5,100 nucleotides of DNA from Microcaldota archaeon (lineage in GTDB: Archaea > Micrarchaeota > Micrarchaeia > Anstonellales > J096), in assembly GCA_026396375.1 (NCBI GenBank), contig JAPLWW010000063.1, positions 1 to 5,100 on the forward strand. The letters are read 5' to 3'. This document shows positions 4,418 to 5,100 of the stretch, one piece after another; position 1 is the first letter of the stretch; each line of letters starts with the position of its first letter. A program made the position numbers and the translations under genes. The notes beneath the pieces were generated by a model that ran no database searches, was not told the DNA's origin, and was given only the letters and a program-made list of their open reading frames with translations.

Positions 4418-5100
4418 ATGGAAAAGAAGTTCTATGAAATGGGCTACAGGGAAAGGATAAATGCCCTTTTGTCAGAGGGCTATCCAAAGGAGGCTTTGGA
4501 CCTTATTTCAAAGCCTTCTGGAATTCCCGAGCTTGAGAAAACAATAGAGAATGTCATCGGAGTCGGAACTTTGCCCATCGGAGTTATCAAGGATTTTGTC
4601 ATGAATGGCAAGAGATACCTTGTGCCTATGATGATTGAGGAGCCGTCTGTTGTTGCTGCCGCGAACAAGGCATCCAAACTGTTGCTTCCAGATGGCTTCA
4701 TTGCGGAATCCTTGGGAAACGAGATGATCGGGGAATGCCTGATCAAGGTTGAGGATTCAAAAAAGGCGGAAAAGCTGGCAATCAAAAACAAGGAGAAGAT
4801 AGACAAAAAAGGCAAGGAGCTTTCATCCTCCCTGGAAAGATACGGCGGAGGATGGAGGGGCCTTGATTTCAGATCCTTCAAAAGCGAAAAAGGGGAATAC
4901 GTCATCTGCTATTTTTATGTCAATGTCGCGGACGCGATGGGGGCAAACAGGATCAACTCAGTTGCAGAGGAGCTTGGGCCGTTCATTGCAGACATAATAG
5001 ACGGGATGCCGATGATGGGAATCCTTTCCAACCTTGCAGTCAAAAGAATAGTCGGCGCAAAGGCAGTCTGGAAAAATGAGAAGATAGGCAAGGAAGGCAT
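4418..5100 (+). CDS. hmgA: Hydroxymethylglutaryl-CoA reductase, class II (N-terminal part, runs off the window)
   Basis: HMG-CoA reductase makes mevalonate from HMG-CoA with NAD(P)H, the committed step toward the isoprenoid chains of archaeal lipids. The window holds 227 codons plus two bases; about 200 residues are expected beyond the edge. Visible motifs are IENVIGVGTLPIGV (43-56), MMIEEPSVVAAANKA (71-85, with the catalytic-Glu region at 74-75), VADAMGANRINSVAEE (170-185, nucleotide-binding small domain) and GILSNLAVKR (201-210). The DAMGAN and ILSNLA segments, and the lack of any membrane anchor, match the class II (Pseudomonas mevalonii-like, mvaA) branch rather than the eukaryote-like class I. 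Class II enzymes were first known as degradative, but in archaea the class is used for synthesis, which fits here given the lipid gene at 38-787. Catalytic Lys, Asp and His expected later are outside the window. The start is ATG 4418 from the TATA spacing. Cofactor preference (NADH or NADPH) is undecided. Confidence 0.94.
   Translation, partial: MEKKFYEMGYRERINALLSEGYPKEALDLISKPSGIPELEKTIENVIGVGTLPIGVIKDFVMNGKRYLVPMMIEEPSVVAAANKASKLLLPDGFIAESLGNEMIGECLIKVEDSKKAEKLAIKNKEKIDKKGKELSSSLERYGGGWRGLDFRSFKSEKGEYVICYFYVNVADAMGANRINSVAEELGPFIADIIDGMPMMGILSNLAVKRIVGAKAVWKNEKIGKEG

Overview
The window is archaeal. A geranylgeranylglyceryl phosphate synthase, which makes the first ether bond of archaeal lipids, lies near the left end and a class II HMG-CoA reductase at the right end. 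Promoter syntax agrees: TATA-like elements (TTTTAAAA, TTTAAATA, TATAAAT) sit about 24-28 nt upstream of start codons, which suggests leaderless mRNAs, while genes inside operons carry an archaeal GGTG-type Shine-Dalgarno. Most genes have moderate GC and strongly prefer AGG for arginine. The lineage cannot be fixed from this sequence; a DPANN-like or other uncultured archaeon is a guess.

Left part (1-1767, + strand). A possible C-terminal tail of an upstream gene overlaps the ether-lipid synthase gene (38-787). A 50-bp gap follows, with a TATA-like box bracketed by a perfect 10-bp inverted repeat, and then a Fic-family enzyme (838-1767) with an intact catalytic loop and an N-terminal inhibitory motif.

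Middle (1760-2731). A secreted, lipid-anchored cyclophilin on the - strand converges on fic and overlaps its 3' end by 8 bp. The 146 bp between it and the next gene upstream, tRNA-Ala(UGC), also on the - strand, hold a 22-bp palindrome and a strong hairpin but no convincing gene. A single near-symmetric TATA box lies between tRNA-Ala and corA and could serve both.

Right part (2732-5100, + strand). A CorA-type Mg2+ channel is followed after 9 nt by a translationally coupled gene for an unrecognised 189-aa protein. That protein has an N-terminal helix-turn-helix and two tandem copies of a module of about 66 residues, each resembling the C-terminal domain of bacterial RNA polymerase alpha. Its gene is clearly AT-richer than its neighbours and prefers AGA. 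A TATA box then drives a leaderless class II HMG-CoA reductase that runs off the window.

Two genes belong to isoprenoid and ether-lipid synthesis, but they are far apart and not in one operon. The remaining genes look like separate housekeeping or regulatory units. The most unusual item is the HTH plus double alpha-CTD-like protein. No CRISPR array or insertion sequence was seen, and no stretch over 300 bp lacks a gene.
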